64,000 bases of DNA from Glandiceps talaboti (Eukaryota > Hemichordata > Enteropneusta > Spengelidae), in assembly GCF_964340395.1 (NCBI RefSeq), contig NC_135554.1, forward strand, positions 5,285,475 to 5,349,474, written 5' to 3'. A program made the translations under genes and the position numbers. Of the stretch, positions 12,590 to 22,768 are shown piece by piece (position 1 is the first letter of the stretch; each line of letters begins with the position of its first letter). Under the pieces are notes generated by a model. That model did not search any database. It saw nothing but the letters and a program-made list of their open reading frames with translations, and was not told the origin of the DNA.

Positions 12590-13340
12590 AAATTGATATG
12601 ATATGATTTTATTTGGGTAAAAATTTATACAAGTACATATTAAAATACAAGGATAAAAAATCACCGAGGATAACACATAAAAGTATTTTTAAAAACACTT
12701 ATGTCCAATGTGGTCCTCATAGGGGTATTCAAAACGCCATGGCAACAATGTTACAATAACAACAAACAAACAAACAAACAAACAAACAAACAAACAAACA
12801 AACAAACAAAATATATAAAAAATTAAATGAAATACAGATGACAGAGCACAAAAAAAATTATAAAATACACAGACTACACCCTCAATTTAAAAAGGAAGGA
12901 CTAAAAAGTTACAAAATATTATGTTCTTTAACCTCTAATATGTTCCATAAAAAAGATTTGACATGGTTTTTAAAACTATGTTTTGTATGAGATTGTTTCA
13001 CTGAGAGTGGGAGACTATTCCAAAGCCCAATGCCTGTGTAAGCGAATGAACTCTTACCCATACCACTGACTCTTGGAACTACACATGACAGTTCACTCGC
13101 TCTTGTTCTATAACTGTGCCGATTACGGACCATTTCTATATTGCAATTTAAGTACTCAGGAGCACAATGATTTATGATGTTGAACATATGATTGAGTTTT
13201 AATTGCTCAACCCTCAATTCTACAGGAAACATGCCTACAAGTTTAAATTGATTATATCCAATGTGTGTTCTAGGAGCAGCACTAAGTATGTATGCATTAG
13301 TTCTACGCTTCATAGGAAATATGCGAAATTCCGAGAATCG
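12590..13340 (-). mobile_element. 5'-truncated non-LTR retrotransposon (LINE), RT C-terminus
   Basis: The minus-strand frame at 13382-12909 contains ELRVEQLKLNHMFNIINHCA, then HSYRTRASE, then GKSSFAYTGIGLWNSLPLSV. This is the standard segment after the reverse-transcriptase thumb in Jockey/CR1/L2-type LINEs (short helix, TR-x-R, then GxxxWNSLP). The stop is at 12909. About 320 bp of A-rich 3' UTR, including an (AAAC)n stretch at about 12761-12810, leads to a TATGATATGATTTTATTTGGG boundary at about 12590. The polymerase domain itself is missing, so the copy is dead. Confidence 0.8.
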
Positions 13341-13379
13341 AGTAACCGGAGAAATAACCGCGATCCAAATTATATGACA

Positions 13380-13690
13380 CAACCACTCTTAGAAAAGAGA
13401 CCGCATCGTCTAGCAAAACTCTTGCAACACTTCCACACCCGATGGATCGAGGAATATTTGACTGCATTGAAAGAACGAGATTTCATTGTCACAAAGGGCT
13501 CCACTAAAAATGAAATCAAAGTCGGAAATGTCGTACTTGTCCACGATGATCAGAAAAAACGTACGCATTGAAAACTCACCGTCGTACAAAAACTGAATCA
13601 GTAGTCGAGACGTGTGACGCTACTACAACTCGCTCTCAACTTCCGGTAAGACAGGCAACCAAGAACGCCATGAAGAAAATCTTTTTTAAA
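13380..13690 (+). mobile_element. BEL/Pao retrotransposon pol 3' end (integrase C-terminal region)
   Basis: The plus-strand frame from about 13380 to its stop at 13571 contains RWIEEYLTALKER, then IKVGNVVLVHDDQKKR. This is the signature of the domain following integrase in BEL/Pao elements (W-x-x-EYL-x-x-L-x-E, then G-x-V-V-L-V-x-D-D). The usual Trp after the KR pair is replaced by a stop, and the following 120 bp are shifted in frame. The upstream polymerase is absent because a LINE 3' end abuts at about 13340. The open frame upstream of 13340 is antisense LINE. Confidence 0.7.
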
Positions 13691-13699
13691 ACATTTTTA

Positions 13700-14345
13700 T
13701 GAGCATTGGCACGGTGCAGTGTGCTTGTAAAGAAATTAATAATGGTCAATTATTAGTATCTATATGTAATGAATTGTCCAAATTATAATTATGTCTCTGA
13801 CTTAATTCAGATAGCCGGATCTTTCATTTGTGGGCTTTTTTGTTTTTTGTTTTGTTTAGTCTATAAATATTTACTATCAATTAGTTTATTTTTTATAACT
13901 AGTCAACTGAGGACACGTTGATACAAATTAGCATACATTAGCTAATAACCGTGTAATCTTCTATTGTATTGCCCTAACCAGTTTATGTCAAATAAAAAGC
14001 GAAGAATAAAGTCCATACCATTGTCGTGAATTACATTTATTGATTCATATTTTGTGTTATACGTTGTTGTTAACATTGTTGCCGTTTCTGATGAACTCAT
14101 TATATAATCATACACCACACATAATCAACCAATCAGCACGCAGCCCGCCGATAAGGTAGACGATCAAATCAAAATTTCTTGTGTGATGTATAAGTTTCAG
14201 TCACAAGTTGGAGTGCGCGTGCATTCTTGTGTGATGCAAGTTTCAGTTACAAGTTGGAGTGCGCGTGCATATAAAGAACAGAGTTCCCAGTGTATTCTAC
14301 TACTTGCTTGTATTGTCATTTCTATTACTGCTGTTTTCCGAACCC
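13700..14345 (+). mobile_element. Probable BEL/Pao 3' LTR or solo LTR
   Basis: The region follows the BEL/Pao pol remnant directly and has promoter-like elements expected of an LTR: CCAATCAG at about 14129, a duplicated block of about 47 bp (14176-14224 and 14225-14270; TTTCAGTYACAAGTTGGAGT with GCGCGTGCAT), and TATAAA at 14270-14275. Exact ends and a target-site duplication could not be set, so the LTR call rests on context. Confidence 0.45.
14270..14275 (+). promoter_or_regulatory. TATA box of the putative LTR
   Basis: TATAAA directly follows the second copy of the 47-bp direct repeat, and a CCAAT motif lies about 140 bp upstream. The arrangement fits an LTR U3 promoter with duplicated enhancer-like units. 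Confidence 0.4.
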
Positions 14346-14389
14346 CTTTTCTATTGTGAGTCATCCACAACCATTTTCATCGAAATGAA

Positions 14390-14585
14390 GCCAATATTGC
14401 AACTTACAGCATTTTATTTATTTTCTTGAAGGACGTAACTGATTTGTCGGGAGCCAACCACTCATCAAGATCATCTGCCGTAATCATGTCATTGTTATCA
14501 GTTGAACTAACTACCTGTACTAATGTGGTTTGGGAGAACGAAACGTCTCCTGGATCAGCCTTTTCAATACCCTTGCAAGTTGTCA
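14390..14585 (-). other. Unidentified minus-strand open frame beside the minisatellite
   Basis: Read on the minus strand, 14580 to 14390 is open and encodes a peptide containing ITADDLDEWLAPDKSVTSF. It ends at a donor-like CTGTAAGT. The composition is protein-like, and an acidic D-D-x-x-EWL segment occurs near the C-terminus of some pogo-type transposases. The adjacent minisatellite is also open on this strand, in a frame that meets GAGG|GTAAGT near 14597. No clean acceptor links them. It may be a second transposon remnant. Confidence 0.25.
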
Positions 14586-15060
14586 GACACCCGACTTACC
14601 CTCAATAACCAAGTTGTCAGACACCTGACTTGCCCTCTCAGTATCCAAGCTCTCAGACACCTGACTTGCCCTCTCAGTATCCAAGCTCTCAGACACCTGA
14701 CTTGCCGTCTCAGTATCCAAGCTCTCAGACACCTGACTTACCCTCTCAGTATCCAAGCTCTCAGACACCTGACTTGCCCTCTCAGTATCCAAACTCTCAG
14801 ACACCTGACTTGCCCTCTCAGTATCCAAGCTCTCAGACACCTGACTTGCCCTCTCAGTATCCAAGCTCTCAAACACCTGACTTGCCCTCTCACTGGCTCT
14901 CAGTATCCAAGCTCTCAGACACCTGACTTGCCCTCTCAGTATCCAAGCTCTCAGACACCTGACTTGCCCTCTCAGTATCCAAGATCTCAGACACGTGACT
15001 TGCCCTCTCAGTATCCAAGCTCTCAGACACCTGACTTGCCGTCTCAGTAATCAAGTTGTC
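14577..15060. repeat. 36-bp minisatellite, about 13 units
   Basis: Tandem copies of a 36-bp unit built from TATCCAAGCTCTCAGACACC followed by TGACTTGCCCTCTCAG. One irregular unit with an extra CACTGGCTCTC lies near 14890. Because 36 is divisible by three, long frames are open on both strands (12-residue SQYPSSQTPDLP or SLDTERASQVSE type). No start, signal or flanking domain supports translation. Confidence 0.9.
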
Positions 15061-15333
15061 AGACAATGAATGACACCATGCCAGTCATAATCGATGAGCC
15101 AATCGATGAGCCAAATCTTCAGTTAATAGTCCAACTTTTAGTCTTATCATTGTGAGGAAGAATTCGTCTAACAAATTAGTTTCCTCTCAGGCCCTCTTTT
15201 GTTCAAAACAAAACAGCAATCAGTTTCATTTCGCAAAGTCTACCTTATTGCCTCTCCAGTACTGCAAATGTCTCGCCCTAGGCTGTAGAAACTCAAATGC
15301 CAAAAGATGTGCCGGTTGACTTATTAACATGGT

Positions 15334-15801
15334 GGAGAGGGGGAATGGTTTCTCAAAAGCTAATTTACTAAGTAATGTAAAAGGGATACTTGATAAAGAT
15401 GTGAGGAAGACGCTGCTGAAATAGGAACAACCCCCTAATCTACCTGGTGAAAAATGGCATCGTCAATTCCTCAAGCGTAACCCAAAGGTCACGTTAGTGG
15501 GTGGGTACAAAAAAAAAAAAAAAAAAAATTGACTTAAAAAAAGCGGACTATGTTTACCAAAGAAGAGGTTGAATGGTTTCGTGGGTTTGAAATGTTCATG
15601 TCGGACCATGACATGCTAGATAAGCCAATGAATGTCTGGAATTGCGACGAGTCAGGATTTTCCATGCAAGTCAAAACTGGTAAAGTGCTTGGACCTAGAA
15701 GTAAGACCACACAGATAACACAGATAACATCTAACAGCAAGTCACAGATCACAGTATTGGCATGTGTAACTGTAAGTGTAACTGGTGCAGCCATACCACC
15801 T

Positions 15802-15853
<52 letters not shown>

Positions 15854-16420
15854 ATAAATTTATATAGCGCCAAATATCCAAAGAAAACAATGTTCAGTGG
15901 CGCTTAGAGTTAGAAAGGAGATGAAAAAGCTCTCTGAAATATGTGGTTTTTCAAGCGTCTTTTGAAAATGTTAACATTGGGAGAGGTTTTAATGTCCAGG
16001 GGTAGAGAGTTCCAAAGTTCAGGAGCAGCTGAAGAGAAGGAGCGGCGGCCAGATTCCATTTGGGTGTATGCAGAAGGCATTTATCCTATGAACGAAGAGT
16101 GCGTAATGAAGAACGAGGTGTAATTAAGTTCTTGAGATATTGTGGAGAGATTCCATTTATTTTAGGGCTTTATTCTGTATTTCCACTGAAGACAGCACCC
16201 AGGTCATGGAATCCATTGGCAGGGTGTCTACCAGGCTCAAGTTGTTATTTCACTGAAACGGGATGGCTGGAATCAACTGCATTCTACTGTTGGTTTGCAA
16301 ATCATTTCATAATTAGTATTCCTCAAGCCCGACCAGTTGTCCTGCTGTACGACAGCCATAAGTCACATCTAGATTACGAAACTTCAGATAGGCAGAAGAA
16401 AACCAAATCCTGTTGTATCG
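15334..16420 (+). pseudogene. Pogo/Tigger-like DDE transposase, broken and split by an insertion
   Basis: Three pieces read in order. About 15334-15470 encodes NGFSKANLLSNVKGIL and then GEKWHRQFLKRNPKVTL, the DNA-binding/linker part of pogo-type transposases. 15550-15803 encodes NVWNCDESGFSMQ, then SKSQITVLACVTVSVTGAA, with the first catalytic Asp in CDESGF. About 16165-16420 encodes PLAGCLPGSSCYFTETGW, then RPVVLLYDSHKSHL, carrying the second Asp motif. A stop and an A-run frameshift lie between pieces one and two. About 360 bp of unrelated DNA separates pieces two and three at the Pro-Pro-Ser / Val-Phe-Pro position. The third catalytic acidic residue and terminal repeats were not found. It is inactive. 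Confidence 0.8.
15804..16165 (-). mobile_element. Nested insertion with (TCTA)n end inside the transposase
   Basis: An (ATCT)n run of about 50 bp is followed by AATAAATTTATATAGCGCC and about 290 bp more. Read on the minus strand this is a retroelement 3' end, GGCGCTATATAAATTTATT followed by a (GATA)n tail, a common tail type for LINE/SINE copies. The 60-aa plus-strand frame at 15941 (FQSSGAAEEKERRPDSIWVY) lies inside the insert. Which strand codes in the original element is uncertain. It interrupts the pogo-like transposase cleanly between two conserved blocks. Confidence 0.6.
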
Positions 16421-18754
16421 TGCTACTTATTTCTGTGCATCAACATTAACCTCGGTATCGCTCTCGTGTCCGATACTTCTGTCCGTGTTTTTTGTAAGCT
16501 CGTGAATATGAGCGCTAAGTGAAAAATCGCTCTGGGTCAGTTCGGCATCGTCTTTCCTAATTTTGCCAGCTAAGAAAATCGTTTTTGAGGAGTAAACATA
16601 CCATATTACAATTTTTGATATCTATCCAAAAATATGATAGTTTTTTATACACATTTTCATGAAATTTTGGGCTGATTTTTGAGTCGTGGAAATTACGGTA
16701 GCACAGGTCATGGCACAGGTCAAATCTAGTATGGCACAATAACATTGTGGTTTCTGGATTTGCATGCTTCTCAGGTTCTGTGTAAGTGTCAATACCAGTA
16801 GTACCGTAGCCTGCCGGGGGGGGGGGGGCAAGGGGGCAGCTGCCCCCTGAGATTTTAGAAATAAGAAAGAAAAAAAAGCTACTTTTTGAATACATAGCGA
16901 TGCTATCAAAACCGTTATTTACGTGACGATTCCTAGCTTGCACGATTTCAATGGATAGTTCACTAAAGTGACTGTACACTGACTCATGGCTAATATGTAT
17001 CTTATATCGCTATTGTACGCTGGCTTAGCTTTGAATAAAAATGTGTCCAGTTAAAAATTGTAACTTTTTGCAGCAAATTAAAAATTCTTTGTATGGGAAA
17101 GTACAAAAGAAGTGCGCACATGCACTGTGCATTTTCCGCGAGTAACAGTAGTCTTGAAAGTCTCCTTCATCTGAAGATAGCAAGTCGCAATTATAATGTC
17201 AGCGAGTGAAACTCAAAAGAAAAGACGGAAAAAGTCGTTCAACGTGAGGTTGCCTGCTATGCTGCATGCAGTGACTCCGAAGATGCGCTCGATCTCATTT
17301 ACATCTTGTTCCTTATATTAAAACATTTCATACTGATAAAACGGCAGATCTTTTTTTTTTGAATATTTGGTGGCCCTGAAAAAATATTAAACTAGGTACG
17401 CAGTTTATGATCCACTATTTGAAGACATTTCTTTCAATAATTGTGTTCGACGTTGTCTTTGGTTAAAATGTTGTTTGATATAATTATCTCGTCGCACACT
17501 GACACCAGTGTAATTCCGCAATTCATTTTGAAGCGACAATTTGCTATGGAAAGAATGGCCCTGAATTTGTAGACAGGGCTGTACCTTCGACATCAAAATC
17601 CAAACTTCAATTTCCATTATAATGTTAACGACAAGGAGAATTCACTGAGTTCACCTTGGGTTTCGACATAAACGAGGCCATAAAAGTTTTGGGAGTTGGG
17701 TAAAGAAAAGATTACTTTATTGTGTTACTTATTTGAGAAACACCATCCATTTTTTTACTTTGAATGTGACATCTTTTCGGCAACTACTTTGAAAGATACG
17801 ACATTAGTCCAGAAAAAATGAAAAAGCTGTTCAACCTACCCATATATTTTTTTCTGGTGATGGGCAATATATCCTCATGCGGGCTTCACATTTTTGGTTT
17901 CAAAATTAAGGATATTTCTTTATATGTTCTGAATAGTACATGTAACAATATACATTTGAGTCTATTCCAAATTATATAATATCTTATACAGTGGTTTACT
18001 TGGCTCCGATGATGCACACAAGAGTTAATTGAGATTAAACTAAGTTGTTGCTTATCCAACGTACATTAAAGCAATAAAGGAATGAGCAAAATTTATGACA
18101 ATGGGAAGGGTGGCTGAGAAGTAATTGGGTCATCAAAATTCTGATAGTCTGAAAGGGGGACTTGAAACATTTTGTTCTTCATTTATGATTGTTGGAACAA
18201 AGTTATTGCATATCAACAATAAATCTTTTATCGTTGCCACAGGAAACTATACTTCAGAGCCAGATAATATGTACTGCATAGTATATTTGTCTCTCATGTT
18301 TGTTGAAAGGTTGACTTTTGCACATAGCAGAGGAAATGGCTAATTTACAGTAATTCTTGTCCTGGATATGTTCAACTTTGAAACTGCTTTCTACACATTT
18401 AAAATGCTGGTATTTTTGGTACCAAAAACAACAAGTGCCATTCAACTCTTACATTGATGTGTTATTTCATATAATGTGCAATTTGAAGGATTTTAAAATC
18501 GGACAGTTGTTTATTAAATGTGTTAATTTGTTAACAACTTTGGTGTTGTTGTTGTTATCGTTGAAAAAGGCTGACCAACTATAATAGGTTACTATATATT
18601 GCCATTTATGAGGAGTCATGAAGTCAATTTATTTTTCAGGAACCACATTACAATACCCCCCCCCCTAACACTATGCATATTTTGCGTGTACCCCTTTTAA
18701 ATCCCCCCAACAAGTTTTTGTGAAAGCAGCCTGAAGGCTGAAATATTCGAAACT
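16421..18754. other. Non-coding, no supported gene
   Basis: AT-rich unique DNA with a 14-G run at about 16816 flanked by GCAGCTGCCCCC, and a 9-C run at about 18656. Short frames on both strands (for example minus 16979-16557) have no recognisable domain. Confidence 0.5.
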
Positions 18755-18840
18755 AGGTCAAAGGTCATCCTTACCCACACTCCACCAAATATATGCACAT
18801 GGTGTACGTGCTAGGATGTGTGAAAGTGGGTCAAAGGTCA
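18755..18840 (+). promoter_or_regulatory. Two DR1-type nuclear-receptor-like half-site pairs
   Basis: AGGTCAAAGGTCA at 18755-18767 and GGGTCAAAGGTCA at 18828-18840 each form a perfect or near-perfect direct repeat of AGGTCA with one-base spacing, the known RXR/HNF4/COUP-TF-type element. They are 73 bp apart and about 600 bp upstream of the presumed 5' exon of zinc-finger gene 1. Function is unproven, and they may belong to a repeat. Confidence 0.35.
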
Positions 18841-19200
18841 TCCCGAAATTTGGGGAAAACACTTTGGTCCCATAGTTTAAGAGGTTTTTGTCGAGTCAGA
18901 CAATAACATTTACATCATCATAAACATATTTTGTCTGGCCAAACACAAAACTGTGCAACTTGATGTTGGTAAGATTTTTGTTGAGCCAGGCGACGTTTTA
19001 TTTCAGGGTTTATGATTCTCGAATCTCGCACATACTTGCTGACTGCTGTAGTCCTGCTTGCATACGGTGTTGAGGGTCAAATCAGTAATCTATAGCTAGA
19101 CCACCGTCTAGCATTTGTAAGCAGGACTATACGTGTTGATGCTTGAGACATGCGTATGCACGTGTATCAGTTTTCTTGAGAACACTGGCAGAAAAGTAGA

Positions 19201-19250
19201 CGCTGCGCTTGTCAGTGGAGCTCGCTTGCGCTTCACTGACAAGCGCAGCG
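19201..19250. repeat. Perfect inverted repeat, 17-bp arms
   Basis: CGCTGCGCTTGTCAGTG at 19201-19217 is the exact reverse complement of 19234-19250, with a 16-nt GC-rich loop. It would form a stable hairpin. It lies about 200 bp upstream of the inferred 5' exon of zinc-finger gene 1. Confidence 0.85.
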
Positions 19251-19429
19251 CGCTTGTGGACTTGCTTTTAAGACGTTGCTGCTTGTGGGGATTTGTTGAT
19301 TTGTTTAATTTTTTTTTATTTGTTGATGAAATGTGACGCGTGCGCATTGCATTTTGAAGCGTTGAAGCTTTGCCGAATGCATGCGCAGGCGTAAAACGGA
19401 TAACGAGTCACAGACGACAAAGAAACAGT

Positions 19430-19516
19430 AATCAGTAGCTGTGTGATCGACTCTCTCCCTGATCCCGTGCCCTCATCTTTAGACTGCACCCAGTAAACCC
19501 AGTAAACTCTACTAAG
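19430..19516 (+). promoter_or_regulatory. Inferred 5' non-coding exon of zinc-finger gene 1
   Basis: The stretch beginning ATCAGTAGCTGTGTGATCGA and containing TTTAGACTGCACCCAGTAAA aligns with 50865-50945 and 56060-56138, which sit in the same relative place before zinc-finger genes 2 and 3. It ends at CTAAG|GTAGGTACTG, a good donor that also lines up in gene 3. None of the three copies has an ATG frame of any length, so I read it as 5' UTR. Transcription is inferred only from the threefold conservation and the donor. Confidence 0.5.
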
Positions 19517-19814
19517 GTAGGTACTGAATCACGTAGTGTAATTTGACACTGAAATATACGGACAAATTTGACGAAACACCCGCCCGATAAAGACAAAAGA
19601 ACATCATGCAATGTTATTAGCACAGACACTCGAATAAATCTGTATCATCAATGATTTTTGGCTCGTGCTATAGGTATAGCAAAGTGTCTGTCTGTGTGGA
19701 TGTGTGTGTGTGTGTGTGTGTAAACAACTTAAAGTGAAAAACTGCTGGACCGATTGCTTTGATATTTGGTGGTCATGTTATTTGTGTCTAGTTGGGAAAT
19801 TGTTCAAAATGAAA

Positions 19815-20468
19815 GAGAGTTTCGGCTGTACACGTTCAACGTGTACGCGCACGTGTGACGGAGGAGATTTTGTGCTACTACGTCGCAATTTTGACCCACT
19901 TCTCTGCGTACTGACGTAAGTTTCGCGGGCGTTTCGAACTTGGCGACAGCTGTTTACACGTAAGTAAACAACGTGAAATTTCTTTTAAAATTTTTTGTAA
20001 AATCATCACTAATATAATCAAAAATTTTCATGCTTTTAGCAAGGTTGACCCTTCATGACATAATACACTCAAGTATTTTTGTTTTCCTTGATAAAAATAT
20101 TTAAAATGCAGCCTTGAATCTGTGACTGCCTCATACGTAACTGATTTTGCACAGAAATCACGATGTATGGTGCACCGGTGATGACTATCGCTGCAATCGT
20201 AAAGATACAACAGGGTCAAAATACGAGATTATACAAGTAAATATATATTGTTCTGTCATAATGTCGAGCCATAAAGTTATTGTTATTGCGCTATTTATGT
20301 CATACAACCAAAACATTAAAGTAAATTGTAATATTTAGGCTAACCATATAATCTATTATTGATATACGTACGTAAACGGCTAGCCGAAGCAAAATTAGGT
20401 CATTGCTGGTACGCGAACGTAAACGTGAGTGAGTTGCACGTTCGCGTTGACGTGTAGCCGAACCTCTC
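19815..20468. mobile_element. Inverted-repeat-bounded insertion inside copy A
   Basis: The left end reads GAGAGTTTCGGCTGTACACG, and the right end read backwards gives GAGAGGTTCGGCTACACGTC. These are imperfect terminal inverted repeats rich in CG (CGTGTACGCGCACGTG and related). The host element resumes on the right with a TTGATTCATTGCATCAGAT stretch. A target duplication is not obvious. It is most likely a small DNA transposon. Confidence 0.5.
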
Positions 20469-20884
20469 TGTTGATTCATTGCATCAGATATGTGGGTTTT
20501 GGGTTAAAGAATAAGATTTTTTGGCATGAATTTTTTTTTTTTTTTTTTTTGGGGGGGGGGGGAATTCTTAGATGTGAGTTAATTAAGATTTGTTCATCAC
20601 AAGGTGATTACCTTGGTAATATGCAAATTAGGGCTACAAATGTCTTTTTGGTCAAAAACTACTACTTTACAGATAGGGCTGACATTTGACAGGGATGCAT
20701 CTGTGGGTATATAGATGAAGAAATTTTAAGCATATAATGATCTCATCAGTAATATACAAATTAGGTGTAAAAATGTGAATTTTGGTCAAAAATTTATATC
20801 TCAAAAAGTAATTGGTCAGTGAGAATGAAACTTGGTGAGATGTTTCTAGAAGTGTTATTCTGCAGATATTCTTCAAAATATTTT

Positions 20885-21450
20885 GACAAAAGTGGCCCTA
20901 GCAACCATGACCACACCCTTAGCAACAACTGAATGGCATAATTTGGTCAAATAACATCTAGTAGGCAAGTGAGTAAACATTCAAAAAATGTATGCAAATA
21001 TCCTTAGCAACCATGACCACGCCCATAACAACAGCCAAGCGATGGTGTATTTCACAAAGATAACAGGGATTAATAGACAATTGAACAAACATTCAAAAAA
21101 TGTATGTAAATTTGCCTAGCAACAAGACCACGCCCATAGCAACAGCTAAATAATCATGTACATTTCAAAGATAACAGGAATTGAAAGACAAATGAATAAA
21201 CATTCAAAAATGTATGCAAATGTGCCTAGCAACAAGACCACGCCCATAGCAACAGCCAAATGACCACATATATTGTGAAGGTAACAACAGGGATTGATAG
21301 ACATTTGAGTAAACATTCAAAAAATAGATGTAAATTTCCCTAGCAACAAGGCCACACCCAAAGCAACAGTCAAATAATCAGGTATATCACAAAGATAGCA
21401 ACATGGTTGGACAGGCAACTGGATAGTCATTCAGCAAAATTGTTGCAAAT
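20885..21450 (+). repeat. Five tandem 110-bp units inside copy A
   Basis: Each unit begins with YCCTAGCAACMAKGACCACG or close to it, then CCCATAGCAACAGCCAAATR, then a TGTATATTGCAAAGATAACA-like and an ATAAACATTCAAAAAATGTA segment. The first 35 bp are the best conserved part. Related arrays lie at about 30980-31700, 41690-41860 and 55060-55450. Confidence 0.85.
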
Positions 21451-21733
21451 GAATATAGGTCTATTGTTAGGATGGACGAGCATATGGATAAACATTTAAA
21501 AAAAAACGTACAGTTGTGCTACAATGCCATTGGCGGGTGTTATTTTTAAAAAATGTATTGTGAATCTCAATTCTTTAATATTCACTACACATTTTCTAAA
21601 AAAATCATACATAATGATTCAAGTGCCTGTGCTTATAAGAAGTCAATATCTATGGCTCTGTTGAAGACGTCCATTCTGTATGTAAATACCATGTAATTTG
21701 TAAAAAGATATCAAAATCTTGTTCGTGATACAG

Positions 21734-22619
21734 TGCAGGGTTCGAAATAATGAAAACATTTTGCTTCTCCACTGGGCAAGTGGAATACAAAAAAGTACTT
21801 GCCCAAATCAAAAAGTGCTTGCCCATTCCAGATAGTGGGGTATTTGTTTGTGGCTTACAAATGCACTGTTGTGATTGATTGGTTTCTGTGGGTTCTGAAA
21901 AGTTCTCTCCACAATAAAGTGTATTTTTTGGAGTCCTAGATAATATGGCCTAATTGATATTCATACTATATAGCATAACATACAATTTTTTGTTCACCTG
22001 TAAAAAGTAGTTGTTAAAATAATCGAGTTTTTCAGGACTTTCATCAGCTATCAATATAAAATAAATGAACATTTATTTCAACACAAATAAAATCTTTCTA
22101 AGTATTTCCTTTTGCACCATGTTAATATATTTTCTTTCCTTCTTCATCCACACCAACTATTTTTCTCCCACAAACTTTGCAGTTGATTCAAACACCCAAA
22201 ACCTGAAAAATCATGTTGTAATTTACTATTGTTGAACAATATTCAATGAGTCACTGGTCATTCCAGGTACATTTGTATGTTTTCTTGATAGAGTAAACAA
22301 AGTATGTCAGGGACAGCTGGTCCAGATTTTTGAAAAGTGGTCAGTCAAGAAAGACATCTTCTCAATACTGCTACAATGTTATAATTTTCCAGACTTGTTG
22401 GCACCATGGTTATACAATGTATCCAAAGTCCTATCCAGACATGTGTTGTGTTTGATAAGTACAGCTTGAACACAGGCAAAAAACACACCCTGATCAATAA
22501 TCATACAAAATTCTCCTTGCCCCTAGCCCCCTTGGGACAAGTACTTTTCAAAACAACTTACCCAAGCCTTCAAATCACTTGCCCTGGGCAAGTAAAAGGC
22601 CATTATTTCGAGCCCTGCA
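21734..22619. mobile_element. TIR element of 886 bp with target-site duplication
   Basis: TGCAGGGTTCGAAATAATG at the left end and the reverse complement of the right end (TGCAGGGCTCGAAATAATG) match in 18 of 19 positions. GTGATAC occurs immediately outside on both sides (21725-21731 and 22620-22626), with two extra bases on the left. Subterminal ACTTGCCC/GGGCAAGT motifs occur several times at both ends, typical of transposase-binding sites. No transposase frame exists within, so it is a MITE-like copy. TIR start and duplication length suggest hAT-type mobilisation. Confidence 0.75.
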
Positions 22620-22768
22620 GTGATACGTATAAATTACATTGTATAAATATAATGATGTTGTCATGTAATCCTGTAATGTCTCTTCGAACAGCGCCCCTCG
22701 TGGCCAAAATATTCTATATTCTGTCTTTCTACTAATAGCCAATATTACATTTTCTTTTGGATTCAGAA

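Larger units (their letters stand above)
19654..21545 (+). mobile_element. Dispersed TAGCACAACTG-type element, copy A (with nested insert)
   Basis: It starts with a degenerate GTGCTATAGG end, a TG microsatellite at about 19702-19722, then TAAACAACTTAAAGTGAAAAAC and GATATTTGGTGGTCATGTTA. After an insertion (19815-20468) it continues through the ATGCAAATTAGG / TTTTTGGTCAAAAA module and five 110-bp tandem units, ending with ACAGTTGTGCTACAATGCCA at about 21508. The same order is seen at 30389-31806 and 54307-55573. No open frame survives, so it is non-autonomous or decayed. Confidence 0.8.

Noticed and set aside
13203-13571. 122-aa plus-strand frame as one protein
   Set aside because: Its first half is antisense to a LINE and its second half is BEL/Pao. 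The fusion is an accident of neighbouring insertions.
16557-16979. Minus-strand 140-aa frame with a poly-Pro stretch
   Set aside because: The Pro run comes from a 14-G homopolymer. The rest shows no family resemblance and no splice sites.
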